Source of the DNA: Pseudomonas putida
GTDB taxonomy: Bacteria; Pseudomonadota; Gammaproteobacteria; Pseudomonadales; Pseudomonadaceae
Assembly (NCBI GenBank): GCA_029953615.1
Contig: CP124529.1
Span: 2,508,998-2,572,997, forward strand
DNA: 64,000 nucleotides
Direction: 5' to 3'
Part shown: positions 47,112-55,109 of the stretch, piece by piece
Numbering within the stretch: position 1 is the first letter of the stretch
Layout: every line of letters starts with the position of its first letter
Program-made: the position numbers and the translations under genes
Notes under the pieces: generated by a model
Database searches by the model: none
Told to the model about the DNA's origin: nothing
What the model saw: only the letters and a program-made list of their open reading frames with translations

Positions 47112-47894
47112 ATGACCTGCAACCTCAAGCGCTGGCCGGTGCGCCTGGCTTCGCTGCTGGCCTGCCTGCTGTTCTGGCAGGTCGCGGCGAGCGCGAAGCT
47201 GGACCTCGGGCTGCTGACGTTCACCTATGTCCCCACACCGAAGGCGGTGCTGGAAGCTGCGTGGCAGTTGCTGACCTCCAGCACGCTGCTGGCGCACCTG
47301 GGCAGCAGCCTGTCGCGGGTGTTTGCCGGTTATGCCGCCGCGGCGCTGATCGGCGTGGCCCTGGGGTTGTTGATCGGTCGCTCGAAATGGGCCGAGGACA
47401 CCCTGCTGCCGCCAATGGAAGTACTGCGGCCGATTCCGGCGGTGGCGTGGATCCCGCTGGCGATCCTGATGTTCCCGTCGTCGGAGCTGTCGATGGTGTT
47501 CATAACGTTCACTGGCGCGTTGTTCCCCATCCTGCTGAACACCGTGCACGGCGTCGAGGCCGTCGACCCGCGCCTGGTTGCATCGGCGCGCAGCCTCGGT
47601 GCAGGGCGTGGGTCCATCCTGCGCGAAGTGGTGTTGCCTGGCGCATTGCCGAGCATCGTCACGGGCCTGGCCATCGGCATGGGTACCTCATGGTTCTGCC
47701 TGGTCACCGCCGAGATGATCTCCGGGCAGTTCGGTATCGGCTACTACACGTGGGAGTCCTACACCTTGCAAAACTACCCGGACATCATCGTCGGCATGCT
47801 GCTGATCGGCGTGCTGGGCATGGGCAGCAGCGCCCTGGTCAAGCGCCTTGGCGAGTTGGCCACGCCTTGGTACCGCGCGCGGAGGGCCAACTGA
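47112..47894 (+). CDS. ABC transporter permease (SsuC/TauC-type)
   Basis: 260 aa, about six membrane helices, with the ATPase-contact loop EVVLPGALPSIVTGLAIGMG. Partner of the binding protein before it (15-base gap) and the ATPase after it, whose ATG overlaps its stop. Similar in type to the permease at 9213 but clearly divergent. Confidence 0.9.
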   Translation: MTCNLKRWPVRLASLLACLLFWQVAASAKLDLGLLTFTYVPTPKAVLEAAWQLLTSSTLLAHLGSSLSRVFAGYAAAALIGVALGLLIGRSKWAEDTLLPPMEVLRPIPAVAWIPLAILMFPSSELSMVFITFTGALFPILLNTVHGVEAVDPRLVASARSLGAGRGSILREVVLPGALPSIVTGLAIGMGTSWFCLVTAEMISGQFGIGYYTWESYTLQNYPDIIVGMLLIGVLGMGSSALVKRLGELATPWYRARRAN

Positions 47895-48745
47895 TGAACA
47901 GTTATCAACCAGCGCCAGGGCGAATCGACGGGCGTGGCCTGTCGATTCGCCTGGGGCACGGCAGCGAAGCATTCGAGGCGGTGCAGCGTCTGGACTTTGC
48001 CGTGGAGCCTGGCGAGTTCGTCTGCATCCTTGGCCCTTCCGGTTGCGGCAAGTCGACCTTGCTCGGCGCCCTGGCCGGGCACCTGGTGCCCAGCAGCGGC
48101 CAGTTGAGCGTGGACGGCCAGGCTGTTGCCGGGCCGTCACCGCAGCGTGGCATGGTGTTCCAGCACCACACCTTGCTGCCCTGGCGTAGCGTGCTCGACA
48201 ACGTGGCCTTTGGCCTGAAGATGCAGGGCCAGGGCCGCGCCGAACGCCGCCGGCAGGCTCGTGAAATGCTGCGATTGGTGGGGCTGGACGACTTTGCCGA
48301 GCGCTGGCCCAGCCAGCTGTCCGGCGGTATGCAGCAACGGGCCGAGATTGCCCGGGTGCTGATCAACCGCCCGCGCCTTTTGCTGATGGACGAACCTTTC
48401 GGTGCCCTGGATGCGCAAACCCGCGCACGCATGCAGGAGCTGTTGCTGGATATCTGGGCAAGCATCCGCACCACCGTGGTGTTCGTCACTCACGATATCG
48501 ACGAGGCGCTGTTCCTGGCCGACCGTATCCTGGTAATGAGCCCGCGACCTGGCCGCTTTATCGAAGACCTGCACCTGGACTTTCCGCGGCCACGCCGCGC
48601 CAGCCTGCTGACCAGCCCTGAATTCACTCACCTCAAGCGTCACTGTCTGGCCTTGCTCCGTCACGAGGAAGGCCGCGAACTTCCGCGCCTGACCCCGTTG
48701 GGCCTGCCGGACACTGAGCACCCACCGCTACGGATCGCGCTATGA
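47894..48745 (+). CDS. ABC transporter ATP-binding protein (SsuB/TauB-type)
   Basis: 283 aa. Walker A GPSGCGKST (about residues 48-56), signature LSGGMQQRAEIARVL, Walker B LLLMDEPFGALD, switch His in FVTHDIDEALF. The ATG at 47894 overlaps the permease stop (TGATG), and its own stop overlaps the HEAT-repeat start, so the genes are translationally coupled. A much longer frame to 47261 is a read-through of the permease gene and is rejected. Confidence 0.92.
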   Translation: MNSYQPAPGRIDGRGLSIRLGHGSEAFEAVQRLDFAVEPGEFVCILGPSGCGKSTLLGALAGHLVPSSGQLSVDGQAVAGPSPQRGMVFQHHTLLPWRSVLDNVAFGLKMQGQGRAERRRQAREMLRLVGLDDFAERWPSQLSGGMQQRAEIARVLINRPRLLLMDEPFGALDAQTRARMQELLLDIWASIRTTVVFVTHDIDEALFLADRILVMSPRPGRFIEDLHLDFPRPRRASLLTSPEFTHLKRHCLALLRHEEGRELPRLTPLGLPDTEHPPLRIAL

Positions 48746-49707
48746 CTGAACGAACGACTGACAACCCCGACATCCTTGCTCTGCTGCCTCGCCTTGGTGC
48801 TGCCGACGCGAGTGTGCGCCGCATCGCCCTGATCGAACTGGCCGACCTGGAAGACCCCGATGGCTTGCCGTGGCTCACCGATGCACTGCTGGTGGACTCC
48901 GCCGACGAGGTGCGTGCCGAGGCCGCGCGCCTGCTCGAGGCCTGGGAAGAACCCGAAGTCGTGCAGGCCCTGTGCGCTGCGCTGGCCGACGCTGCCGAGC
49001 CGGTACGGCTGGCTGCCGCACAGAGCCTTAGCGAGCTCAAGAGCCTTGAAACCGGTCAGCTGATCCTGCCATGGGTCAAGCATGCCGATGCCTTCGTCCG
49101 TGCCAGCGCCCTGCGCGCCTTGCGCGAGCTGCGCCTGGAAGATGCTGCGGAACCTGCACTGCTGGCCCTGGCCGACGGCGATGCCGTGGTCCGGCGTGAG
49201 GCAGTGGGTATTCTTGGCTGGCTCAAGCACCAGCCGGCGTTGCCAGCATTGGCAACGCTTGCCGAAGACGAGCCGGACACCGAGGTGCGCCGTGCGGCCA
49301 TCGGTGCGCTGGGGCTCGCGCGCGACAGCGCGGTGCTGCCCGCATTGGTGGCTGCATTGACTGACAAGGCCTGGCAAGTGCGCGAAGAAGCCGCTACCAC
49401 GCTAGGCAAGGTGGGTCTGGCCCCGGCAGGCCCGGCACTGGTAAATGCGCTTGCCGATGACTTCTGGCAGGTACGTCTGCGTGCGGCGCGGTCGCTGGGG
49501 CGGCTGCGTCATGTTGCGGCCCTGGACGCGCTTGGCCAGTTGCTTGGCCACGGCATTGCCAACCTGCGCAAGGAGGCGGCTCTGGCCCTGGGGGAGTTGG
49601 GTCAGGCGCGTGCCTTGCCGGTGCTGCAGGCCGCCGAGGCCGATGCCGACCCCGAGGTGCGCAAGGCTGTGCGGATTGCCATGGCGCAACTGCGCGGGGC
49701 CTGCTGA
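48742..49707 (+). CDS. HEAT-repeat protein (PBS-lyase-like repeats)
   Basis: 321 aa composed almost wholly of about nine HEAT-like repeats of roughly 31 residues, for example DEVRAEAARLLEAWEEPEVV, DAVVRREAVGILGWLKHQPA and VRLRAARSLGRLRHVAALDA. This is the phycobilisome-lyase-type HEAT array, used elsewhere as a scaffold that assembles cofactors or complexes. Coupled to the ATPase upstream and the DUF971 gene downstream by stop/start overlaps. A maturation role for the AprAB-like enzyme is a guess from context. Confidence 0.85.
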   Translation: MTERTTDNPDILALLPRLGAADASVRRIALIELADLEDPDGLPWLTDALLVDSADEVRAEAARLLEAWEEPEVVQALCAALADAAEPVRLAAAQSLSELKSLETGQLILPWVKHADAFVRASALRALRELRLEDAAEPALLALADGDAVVRREAVGILGWLKHQPALPALATLAEDEPDTEVRRAAIGALGLARDSAVLPALVAALTDKAWQVREEAATTLGKVGLAPAGPALVNALADDFWQVRLRAARSLGRLRHVAALDALGQLLGHGIANLRKEAALALGELGQARALPVLQAAEADADPEVRKAVRIAMAQLRGAC

Positions 49708-49988
49708 TGAACGCCCCGCAAGCGGTTCGCAACATGCGCGGGCCCGGGCAGCTGGTGCTGCAATGGCAAGACGGCGAGCACAGCCTCAGCCATGCCCGGC
49801 TGCGCGGTGCCTGCCCCTGTTCGCAATGCCGAGCGGCACGACTGCAGGGGCGTATCAGCTTGGTGCGCGATGATGTGCGCGTGGTGCACATCGAGCCGCA
49901 AGGATATGGTGTACAACTGGTGTTCAGCGATGGGCATGAGCGGGGTATCTACCCTTGGGCTTACCTGCGTGACCTCAGTGCCCGGTGA
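49707..49988 (+). CDS. DUF971 protein with a Cys cluster
   Basis: 93 aa, one DUF971 domain (also the N-terminal domain of gamma-butyrobetaine hydroxylases): LSHARLRGACPCSQCRAARL, then RGIYPWAYLRDL. Three cysteines in ACPCSQC with nearby His could hold zinc or an Fe-S cluster. Stand-alone DUF971 proteins are often linked with Fe-S metabolism, which suits the ferredoxin in this operon. The start overlaps the HEAT gene stop (TGATGA). Last gene of the operon. Confidence 0.87.
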   Translation: MNAPQAVRNMRGPGQLVLQWQDGEHSLSHARLRGACPCSQCRAARLQGRISLVRDDVRVVHIEPQGYGVQLVFSDGHERGIYPWAYLRDLSAR

Positions 49989-49991
49989 GTC

Positions 49992-50252
49992 TTCTTCGCG
50001 GGCATGCCCGCTCCCACAGGTTTGGTGCAAGGCTCAGAAAACGCGCGGTTCCTGTGGGAGCGGGCGAGCCCGCGAACACCGGCGTAGCCGGTGCCAGCCA
50101 CCGCGTTGGATTCTTCGCGGGCATGCCCGCTCCCACAGGTTTGGTGCGAGGCTCAGAAAATGCGCGGTTCCTGTGGGAGCGGGCGAGCCCGCGAACACCG
50201 GCGTAGCCGGTGCCAGCCGCCGCGTTGGATTCTTCGTGGGCATGCCCGCACA
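49992..50252. repeat. REP array: 119-bp unit repeated 2.2 times
   Basis: TTCTTCGCGGGCATGCCCGC begins at 49992 and 50111, with a shortened copy at 50230, an exact 119-base period. Each unit holds an inverted REP pair (type B) plus a CACCGGCGTAGCCGGTG hairpin. It lies between the convergent DUF971 and atsC genes. Confidence 0.9.
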
Positions 50253-50255
50253 GGC

Positions 50256-51119
50256 TCAGAGCGCAATCAGCTCCGGCCTCAGCCCTTCGACCCGTCGCAC
50301 CGGCGGCGTCAGGTAACCGCTATCCCCGGTGATCTGGTGCAGCACCTTCTCCCGCAGCCCGTGAAGTGCTACACCCGTACGCAACCGTGGGTGGGGCAGG
50401 TCGATATCCACCACCGCCTTGATCCGCCCCGGGCGCGGCTCCAGCACCACCACCCGGTCGGCCAGGTAGGTGGCTTCTTCGGCGTCATGGGTGACCAGTA
50501 ACGTGGTGATGCCGGCACGTTCGCGAATGGCCAGCAGCTCGTCCTGCAGTTGCTGGCGGGTCAGCGCATCCAGCGCGCCGAACGGCTCGTCGAGCAGCAA
50601 GATGCGCGGGCTGGCTACCAGGCCACGGGCGATCGCCACACGCTGGGCCATGCCGCCGGAAAGCTGGTGTGGGTACGCCGACTCGAAGCCGACCAGCCCC
50701 ACCAGTTGCACGAACTCGTGTACCCGCCGCGCGCGTTCACCCTGGGTGAGCGGTTCGTTGACCAAACCCAGGGCGATGTTCTGTTCCACGCTCAGCCAGG
50801 GGAACAGCCGGTGTTCCTGAAACACGATGCCGCGCTCGCTACCAATGCCGCTGACAGTTTGGCCGTCGACGCGAATATTGCCGCTGTAGTCGGTATCCAG
50901 CCCTACCAGCAGGCGCAGCAGGGTGGATTTGCCACAGCCGGAAGCACCGACGATGGCAATGAATTCGCCTTGGTTGATCGACAGGTTGAAGTTGCGGATG
51001 GCTTCCAGCGGCTGGCCATCGACGCTGAACACTTTGCCGACCCCCTCGAAGCTGACCAGGGGCGGGGCGACGTCGGGCTGGTTGGCCGCGAGCAGGTGCG
51101 AGGTGTTGAAGGCGTTCAT
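50256..51119 (-). CDS. atsC: Sulfate-ester ABC transporter ATP-binding protein
   Basis: 287 aa ABC ATPase: Walker A GASGCGKST, signature LSGGMAQRVAIARGL, Walker B ILLLDEPFGALDALT, switch His in LVTHDAEEATY. Its ATG overlaps the fused-permease stop, and the atsR and atsK genes lie across the divergent promoter, so it matches AtsC of the P. putida S-313 sulfate-ester importer (assignment from memory of that cluster). The frame beyond 51119 lies inside atsB and is not used. Confidence 0.87.
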   Translation of the reverse strand: MNAFNTSHLLAANQPDVAPPLVSFEGVGKVFSVDGQPLEAIRNFNLSINQGEFIAIVGASGCGKSTLLRLLVGLDTDYSGNIRVDGQTVSGIGSERGIVFQEHRLFPWLSVEQNIALGLVNEPLTQGERARRVHEFVQLVGLVGFESAYPHQLSGGMAQRVAIARGLVASPRILLLDEPFGALDALTRQQLQDELLAIRERAGITTLLVTHDAEEATYLADRVVVLEPRPGRIKAVVDIDLPHPRLRTGVALHGLREKVLHQITGDSGYLTPPVRRVEGLRPELIAL

Positions 51120-52717
51120 GCGGTTCTCCAGCGCGTGGCGCGTGATTCGAGGCGTTGTCCAAGGGTGCCGAGCAGGGCGCCGACCAGGCCGATCAACAGC
51201 ATGGCGGCCATTACCTGGTCCATGCGGAACAGTTGCTGGGCGCCGATCATCAGGCTGGCGATGCCGCCGTCCGAGGGCATGAAGTATTCGGCACCGATGG
51301 TGCCCAGCCAGGCGTAGATCAGCGACAGGCGCAGGCCGGCGAAAATGGCCGGGGCTGCGCCGGGCAGCACCAGCAGGCGCAGGCGTTGCCACAGGTTCAG
51401 GCGCAGGGTGCGAGCCGCTTCGCCCAGTTGTGGCGACAGGCTGGCGATACCGCGCTGGGTGGCGATCAGCAGCGGGAAGAACGCAGCCATGCCGACGAAC
51501 ACCTGCTTGGCCCCTTCACCCAGGCCGAACCAGGCCGTGAGCAGCGGCACCCAGGCGAACAGGGCCACCTGGCGCAGGGCTGACAAGCTGGGCCCGAAGA
51601 TACGTTCGGCATTGGCCGAAAGCCCCAGCAGCAAACCGACCAGCAGGCCAGCGCCACCGCCCAGCAGCAAGCCGGTCAGGGCGCGCTGCAGGCTCAGCAA
51701 CAAGGCCTGCGGCAGCGAACCATCGGCCAGGCCGATCAGCAGGGTGCGCAGTACTTCAAGGGGCGAGGTCAGGATGTTGTTGTCGACCCAGCCGAAGCCG
51801 CTGCTGGCTTGCCACAGTGCTAACAGTGCCAGCGGTAGCAGCAGGCTCTGCCAACCTCGCGGTACGGGGCCACGCGCCTGCTCCCCTGTTGCCGCTTGCG
51901 GCCAGTACAGCAGGCGTTTTTCCAGGGCGGAGAAACTGCGCTCCAGCAGTGCGCCAACCAGGCCGATCACCAGGATGCACAGCAGCACCAGGTCGAGCAT
52001 GAACAGCTGTCGTCCCCACACCATCAGGTAACCGATCCCTTCGCTTGAGGCCAGCAGTTCGACCGCCAGCAGCGAGGTCCAGCCGGTGGCCAGGGCCAGG
52101 CGTACGCCGGTGAGAAAGGCCGGCAGGGCAGCCGGCAGCAACAGGCGCAGAAACAGCAGATGGCGAGGCAGGCGCAGCGCCGCAGCGGCTTCCCGCAGTT
52201 TGGGCTGGGCATCACGTACACCGACCAGGGTGTGCAAGGTAACGGGAACCACCACGGCTTTCACCAGCACCACCAGCTTGAGCAATTCGCCGATCCCGAA
52301 GAACAGCATGAACAACGGGATCCAGGCCAGGGTAGGAATCTGTGCCAGCGCCACGAAGGTTGGCAGCACCAGCGTCTGCGCCTGCCGCGAAGCACCCAGC
52401 CAGACGCCCAAAAGCAAGCCGCTGCCGATGCCGACCGCCAACCCCCAGAACAACCGCTGCAAGCTTATCCACAGGTGCCCCCACAGCTCGCCGGAGCCAA
52501 ACTCCAGTGCGCTCTGCCACACCAATGCTGGCGCTGGCAGAATCTGCTCGCTCATCCAGTGCAGCCGGCTGGCCACCACCCAAAGCAGCGCAATAACCAC
52601 AGGCAACACCCACGGCAGCAAGTTGGCGCGATCCTGGTGGGAGCGGCCTTGCGTCGCGAATGGGCCGCGCAACGGCCCCCGAAACCAACCCCGACCTCTG
52701 CTCAGAATTCCATTCAT
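51116..52717 (-). CDS. atsB: Fused double ABC permease for sulfate esters
   Basis: 533 aa, about twice the usual SsuC length. Two permease domains lie in tandem, each with its own ATPase-contact loop: FLRLLLPAALPAFLTGVRLA (about residue 205) and RLRLLVLPGAAPAIFAGLRL (about 465). The membrane-spanning dimer is therefore made from one chain. An unusually large permease is a recognised trait of AtsB in P. putida S-313. The N-terminal RGWFRGPLRGPFATQG stretch is cytoplasmic and basic. First gene of the atsBC transcript. Confidence 0.87.
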   Translation of the reverse strand: MNGILSRGRGWFRGPLRGPFATQGRSHQDRANLLPWVLPVVIALLWVVASRLHWMSEQILPAPALVWQSALEFGSGELWGHLWISLQRLFWGLAVGIGSGLLLGVWLGASRQAQTLVLPTFVALAQIPTLAWIPLFMLFFGIGELLKLVVLVKAVVVPVTLHTLVGVRDAQPKLREAAAALRLPRHLLFLRLLLPAALPAFLTGVRLALATGWTSLLAVELLASSEGIGYLMVWGRQLFMLDLVLLCILVIGLVGALLERSFSALEKRLLYWPQAATGEQARGPVPRGWQSLLLPLALLALWQASSGFGWVDNNILTSPLEVLRTLLIGLADGSLPQALLLSLQRALTGLLLGGGAGLLVGLLLGLSANAERIFGPSLSALRQVALFAWVPLLTAWFGLGEGAKQVFVGMAAFFPLLIATQRGIASLSPQLGEAARTLRLNLWQRLRLLVLPGAAPAIFAGLRLSLIYAWLGTIGAEYFMPSDGGIASLMIGAQQLFRMDQVMAAMLLIGLVGALLGTLGQRLESRATRWRTA

Positions 52718-52741
52718 CGGCCATCTCTCGAAGCGTTGTCA

Positions 52742-52763
52742 ATTTATTCATTTATGGAATTAA
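52742..52763. promoter_or_regulatory. AT-rich dyad between atsB and atsR
   Basis: Within a 297-base divergent region, ATTCATTTATGGAAT forms an ATTC/GAAT dyad 25 bases before atsB; read on the minus strand it is ATTCCATAAATGAAT, similar to the element before sftP. A CysB or SftR binding site is suggested by this similarity, not proved. Confidence 0.45.
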
Positions 52764-53014
52764 AAAAATCCAAAAATGACTTTCAAGAGATAAGAGCATG
52801 CACTCCCTGCATACGGAAGCCCCCCGCCGTTGCGTTTTCCTCATATTTTCCATGCGTTTTCCGCAAGCCCGCCGCAGACCCGCAGCCCGCCTGATTTATG
52901 CCTTTAAGTTACTGAAGAATGAAGTTTTGATCTTTGTAGGTTCTAACCAGACCTGCCTAGCTTCTGGCCAAAGCGCCGGCCATCGCCGGTGGCAGCCTGC
53001 CAAGGAGCCTTGCC

Positions 53015-54052
53015 ATGAAAACCCCGTTGCGCCACCTGATCACCGCCCTTGGGCTGGCCTTCACCCTCAGCGCCCATGCGGCTGAACCGGCCAAGCCAGA
53101 AAGCATCCGCATCGCCGTGCCCGACCTCAGCGCGGGCAGCAAGCCCAGCGCCGGTGGCGTGGTCGACGTGCTGCGTGACCAGCAACTGCTGGAGAAGGAA
53201 TTCGCCAAAGATGGCATTCGCATCGACTGGCACTTCTTCAAGGGCGCCGGGCCGGTGGTGAACGAAGCGTTGGCCAACGGCCAGGCCGATTTCGCCTATC
53301 TCGGCGACCTGGCCGCCATCGTCGGCAAGGCCAATGGCCTGGACACCCGCGTGCTGTCGGCGGGTGTACGCGGGGTGAAGAGCTACCTGGGCGTCGTGCC
53401 TGGTTCCGGCATCAAGACCCTGCACGACCTCAAGGGCAAGCGCGTGGCGGTGTTCCGTGGCACCGCCAACCAGCTGTCTTTCGCCAGCGCCCTGGCCAGC
53501 CAAGGGTTGAGCGAGCGCGAGCTGAAGGTGATAAACCTGGACTTCAATGCCGCCAACGCAGCGCTGGCCGCCAAGCAGATCGATGCCACCTGGGGCCTGT
53601 CCAACCTGTTGTCGCTGCGTGAGCGCGGGCTGGTCGAGCTGCCGGTCAACTCGCGTGATCTGGAAGGCGCCGGCAGCACCCAGGCGGTGCTGCTGGGCAC
53701 CGGCGATTTCATCCGCAAATACCCCGAGCTGGTTCAGCGCCTGGTCAACGCCCAGCAACAGGCCAGTGCCTGGCTGCGTGACGAACACAACCGCGAAGCC
53801 TACGTCGAGTTGGTGGCCAGTAATGCCAACTGGCCGCGCAGCATCCTGCGCGATGACCTGGCCAAGGAAGACCTCGGTCACTACTTCGATCCACGCCTGG
53901 ACGCCGGATTCGTCGGCCAGCTGCAGCAGGGCGTGGACCTGGCCGCCAAGGAGCGCCTGATTCGTCGTGGCTTCCAGGTGGCCGACTGGATCGAACCCCG
54001 CTTCCTCGATGCCGCCCTGCAACAGCAACAGGCCGTGCAGGCTGCCCGCTGA
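53015..54052 (+). CDS. atsR: Sulfate-ester ABC transporter substrate-binding protein
   Basis: 345 aa, signal peptide MKTPLRHLITALGLAFTLSAHA, then the SsuA-like core (ESIRIAVPDLSAGSKPSAGG; GQADFAYLGDLAAIVGKANG; KGKRVAVFRGTANQLSFASA). Periplasmic receptor for the AtsBC importer encoded divergently. CAAGGAGCC lies 8 bases before the ATG. Followed after 37 bases by atsK; the two are probably one transcript. Confidence 0.87.
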   Translation: MKTPLRHLITALGLAFTLSAHAAEPAKPESIRIAVPDLSAGSKPSAGGVVDVLRDQQLLEKEFAKDGIRIDWHFFKGAGPVVNEALANGQADFAYLGDLAAIVGKANGLDTRVLSAGVRGVKSYLGVVPGSGIKTLHDLKGKRVAVFRGTANQLSFASALASQGLSERELKVINLDFNAANAALAAKQIDATWGLSNLLSLRERGLVELPVNSRDLEGAGSTQAVLLGTGDFIRKYPELVQRLVNAQQQASAWLRDEHNREAYVELVASNANWPRSILRDDLAKEDLGHYFDPRLDAGFVGQLQQGVDLAAKERLIRRGFQVADWIEPRFLDAALQQQQAVQAAR

Positions 54053-54089
54053 CCCCCGTAAACCCGACAATGACCGCAAGGATACGACC

Positions 54090-54989
54090 ATGAGCAACGC
54101 TGCCCTGGCCACTGCGCCACAAAACCTCGAACTCGACATCCACCCGGTTGCCGGCCGCATCGGCGCCGAAATTCGCGGAGTGCAATTGTCCGCCGATCTC
54201 GATGCCGCCACCCTGGAAGCCATCCAGGCTGCGCTGGTGAAATACAAGGTGATCTTCTTCCGTGGTCAGACCCACCTGGATGACCAAAGCCAGGAAGCCT
54301 TCGCCAAGCTGCTCGGCGAGCCGGTCGCCCATCCCACCGTGCCGGTGGTGGATGGCACCAGCTACCTGTTGCAGCTCGATGGCGCCGAAGGCCAGCGGGC
54401 CAACTCCTGGCACACCGACGTGACCTTCGTCGACGCGTACCCCAAGGCCTCGATCCTGCGCAGCGTGGTGGCGCCTGCCTCCGGTGGCGATACCGTGTGG
54501 GCCAATACCGCTGCAGCCTACCAGGAGCTGCCTGAGCCGTTGCGCGAGCTGGCCGACAAGTTGTGGGCGGTGCACAGCAACGAATATGACTACGCGAGCC
54601 TCAAGCCCGATGTCGACCCGGCCAAGCTGGAGCGCTATCGCAAAGTGTTCACCTCCACGGTGTACGAGACCGAGCACCCGGTGGTGCGCGTGCACCCGAT
54701 CAGTGGCGAGCGAGCGCTGCAGCTGGGCCACTTCGTGAAGCGCATCAAAGGTTATTCGCTGGCGGATTCGCAGCACCTGTTCGCGGTGCTGCAAGGACAT
54801 GTGACACGCCTGGAGAACACCGTTCGCTGGCGCTGGCAGGCTGGGGATGTGGCCATCTGGGACAACCGCGCGACACAGCATTATGCGGTGGATGACTACG
54901 GGACCCAGCCGCGTGTGGTGCGGCGGGTGACCCTGGCGGGTGAGGTGCCGGTCGGGGGTGGATGGGCAACTCAGCCGCACTACGCGTAA
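54090..54989 (+). CDS. atsK: AtsK, Fe(II)/2-oxoglutarate-dependent alkylsulfatase (C-terminal frame break likely)
   Basis: 299 aa as read. AtsK oxidatively cleaves alkyl sulfates to aldehyde and sulfate with 2-oxoglutarate and O2, supplying sulfur. The facial triad is H108-x-D110 (NSWHTDVTF) and a late His in WDNRATQHYAVDD; the anchoring Arg is in RVVRRVTLAG. The chain is nearly identical to what I recall of P. putida S-313 AtsK up to EVPVG. There a five-G run (54954-54958) shifts the end to GGWATQPHYA. With four Gs the frame gives GVDGQLSRTTRKG and stops at 54996, 301 aa, as in S-313. An extra G from sequencing is likely. Confidence 0.93.
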   Translation: MSNAALATAPQNLELDIHPVAGRIGAEIRGVQLSADLDAATLEAIQAALVKYKVIFFRGQTHLDDQSQEAFAKLLGEPVAHPTVPVVDGTSYLLQLDGAEGQRANSWHTDVTFVDAYPKASILRSVVAPASGGDTVWANTAAAYQELPEPLRELADKLWAVHSNEYDYASLKPDVDPAKLERYRKVFTSTVYETEHPVVRVHPISGERALQLGHFVKRIKGYSLADSQHLFAVLQGHVTRLENTVRWRWQAGDVAIWDNRATQHYAVDDYGTQPRVVRRVTLAGEVPVGGGWATQPHYA

Positions 54990-55000
54990 AGGCTGATACC

Positions 55001-55109
55001 GCCGGGGCCGCTTTGCGGCCCATCGCGACACAAGGCCGTTCCTACAGGCGATCGCATGCCCCTGTAGGAGCGGCCTTGTGTCGCGAAACGGGGGCGAAGC
55101 CCCCGCCAG
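55001..55109. repeat. REP-like inverted repeat (type C, CGCGACACAAGGCCG core)
   Basis: ATCGCGACACAAGGCCGTTC and GAGCGGCCTTGTGTCGCGAA form an inverted pair (55023-55086), flanked by GC-rich hairpins GGCCGCTTTGCGGCC and GGGGGCGAAGCCCCC. A different REP subtype from the others here, between convergent atsK and sftR. Confidence 0.8.

Noticed and set aside
45195..47549. 784-codon minus-strand frame
   Set aside because: Mirror of the ferredoxin, binding-protein and permease genes; it has no start signal and no recognisable motif.
49992..50252. CRISPR array
   Set aside because: Repeat and spacer both recur with the 119-bp period, and the elements are REP palindromes.
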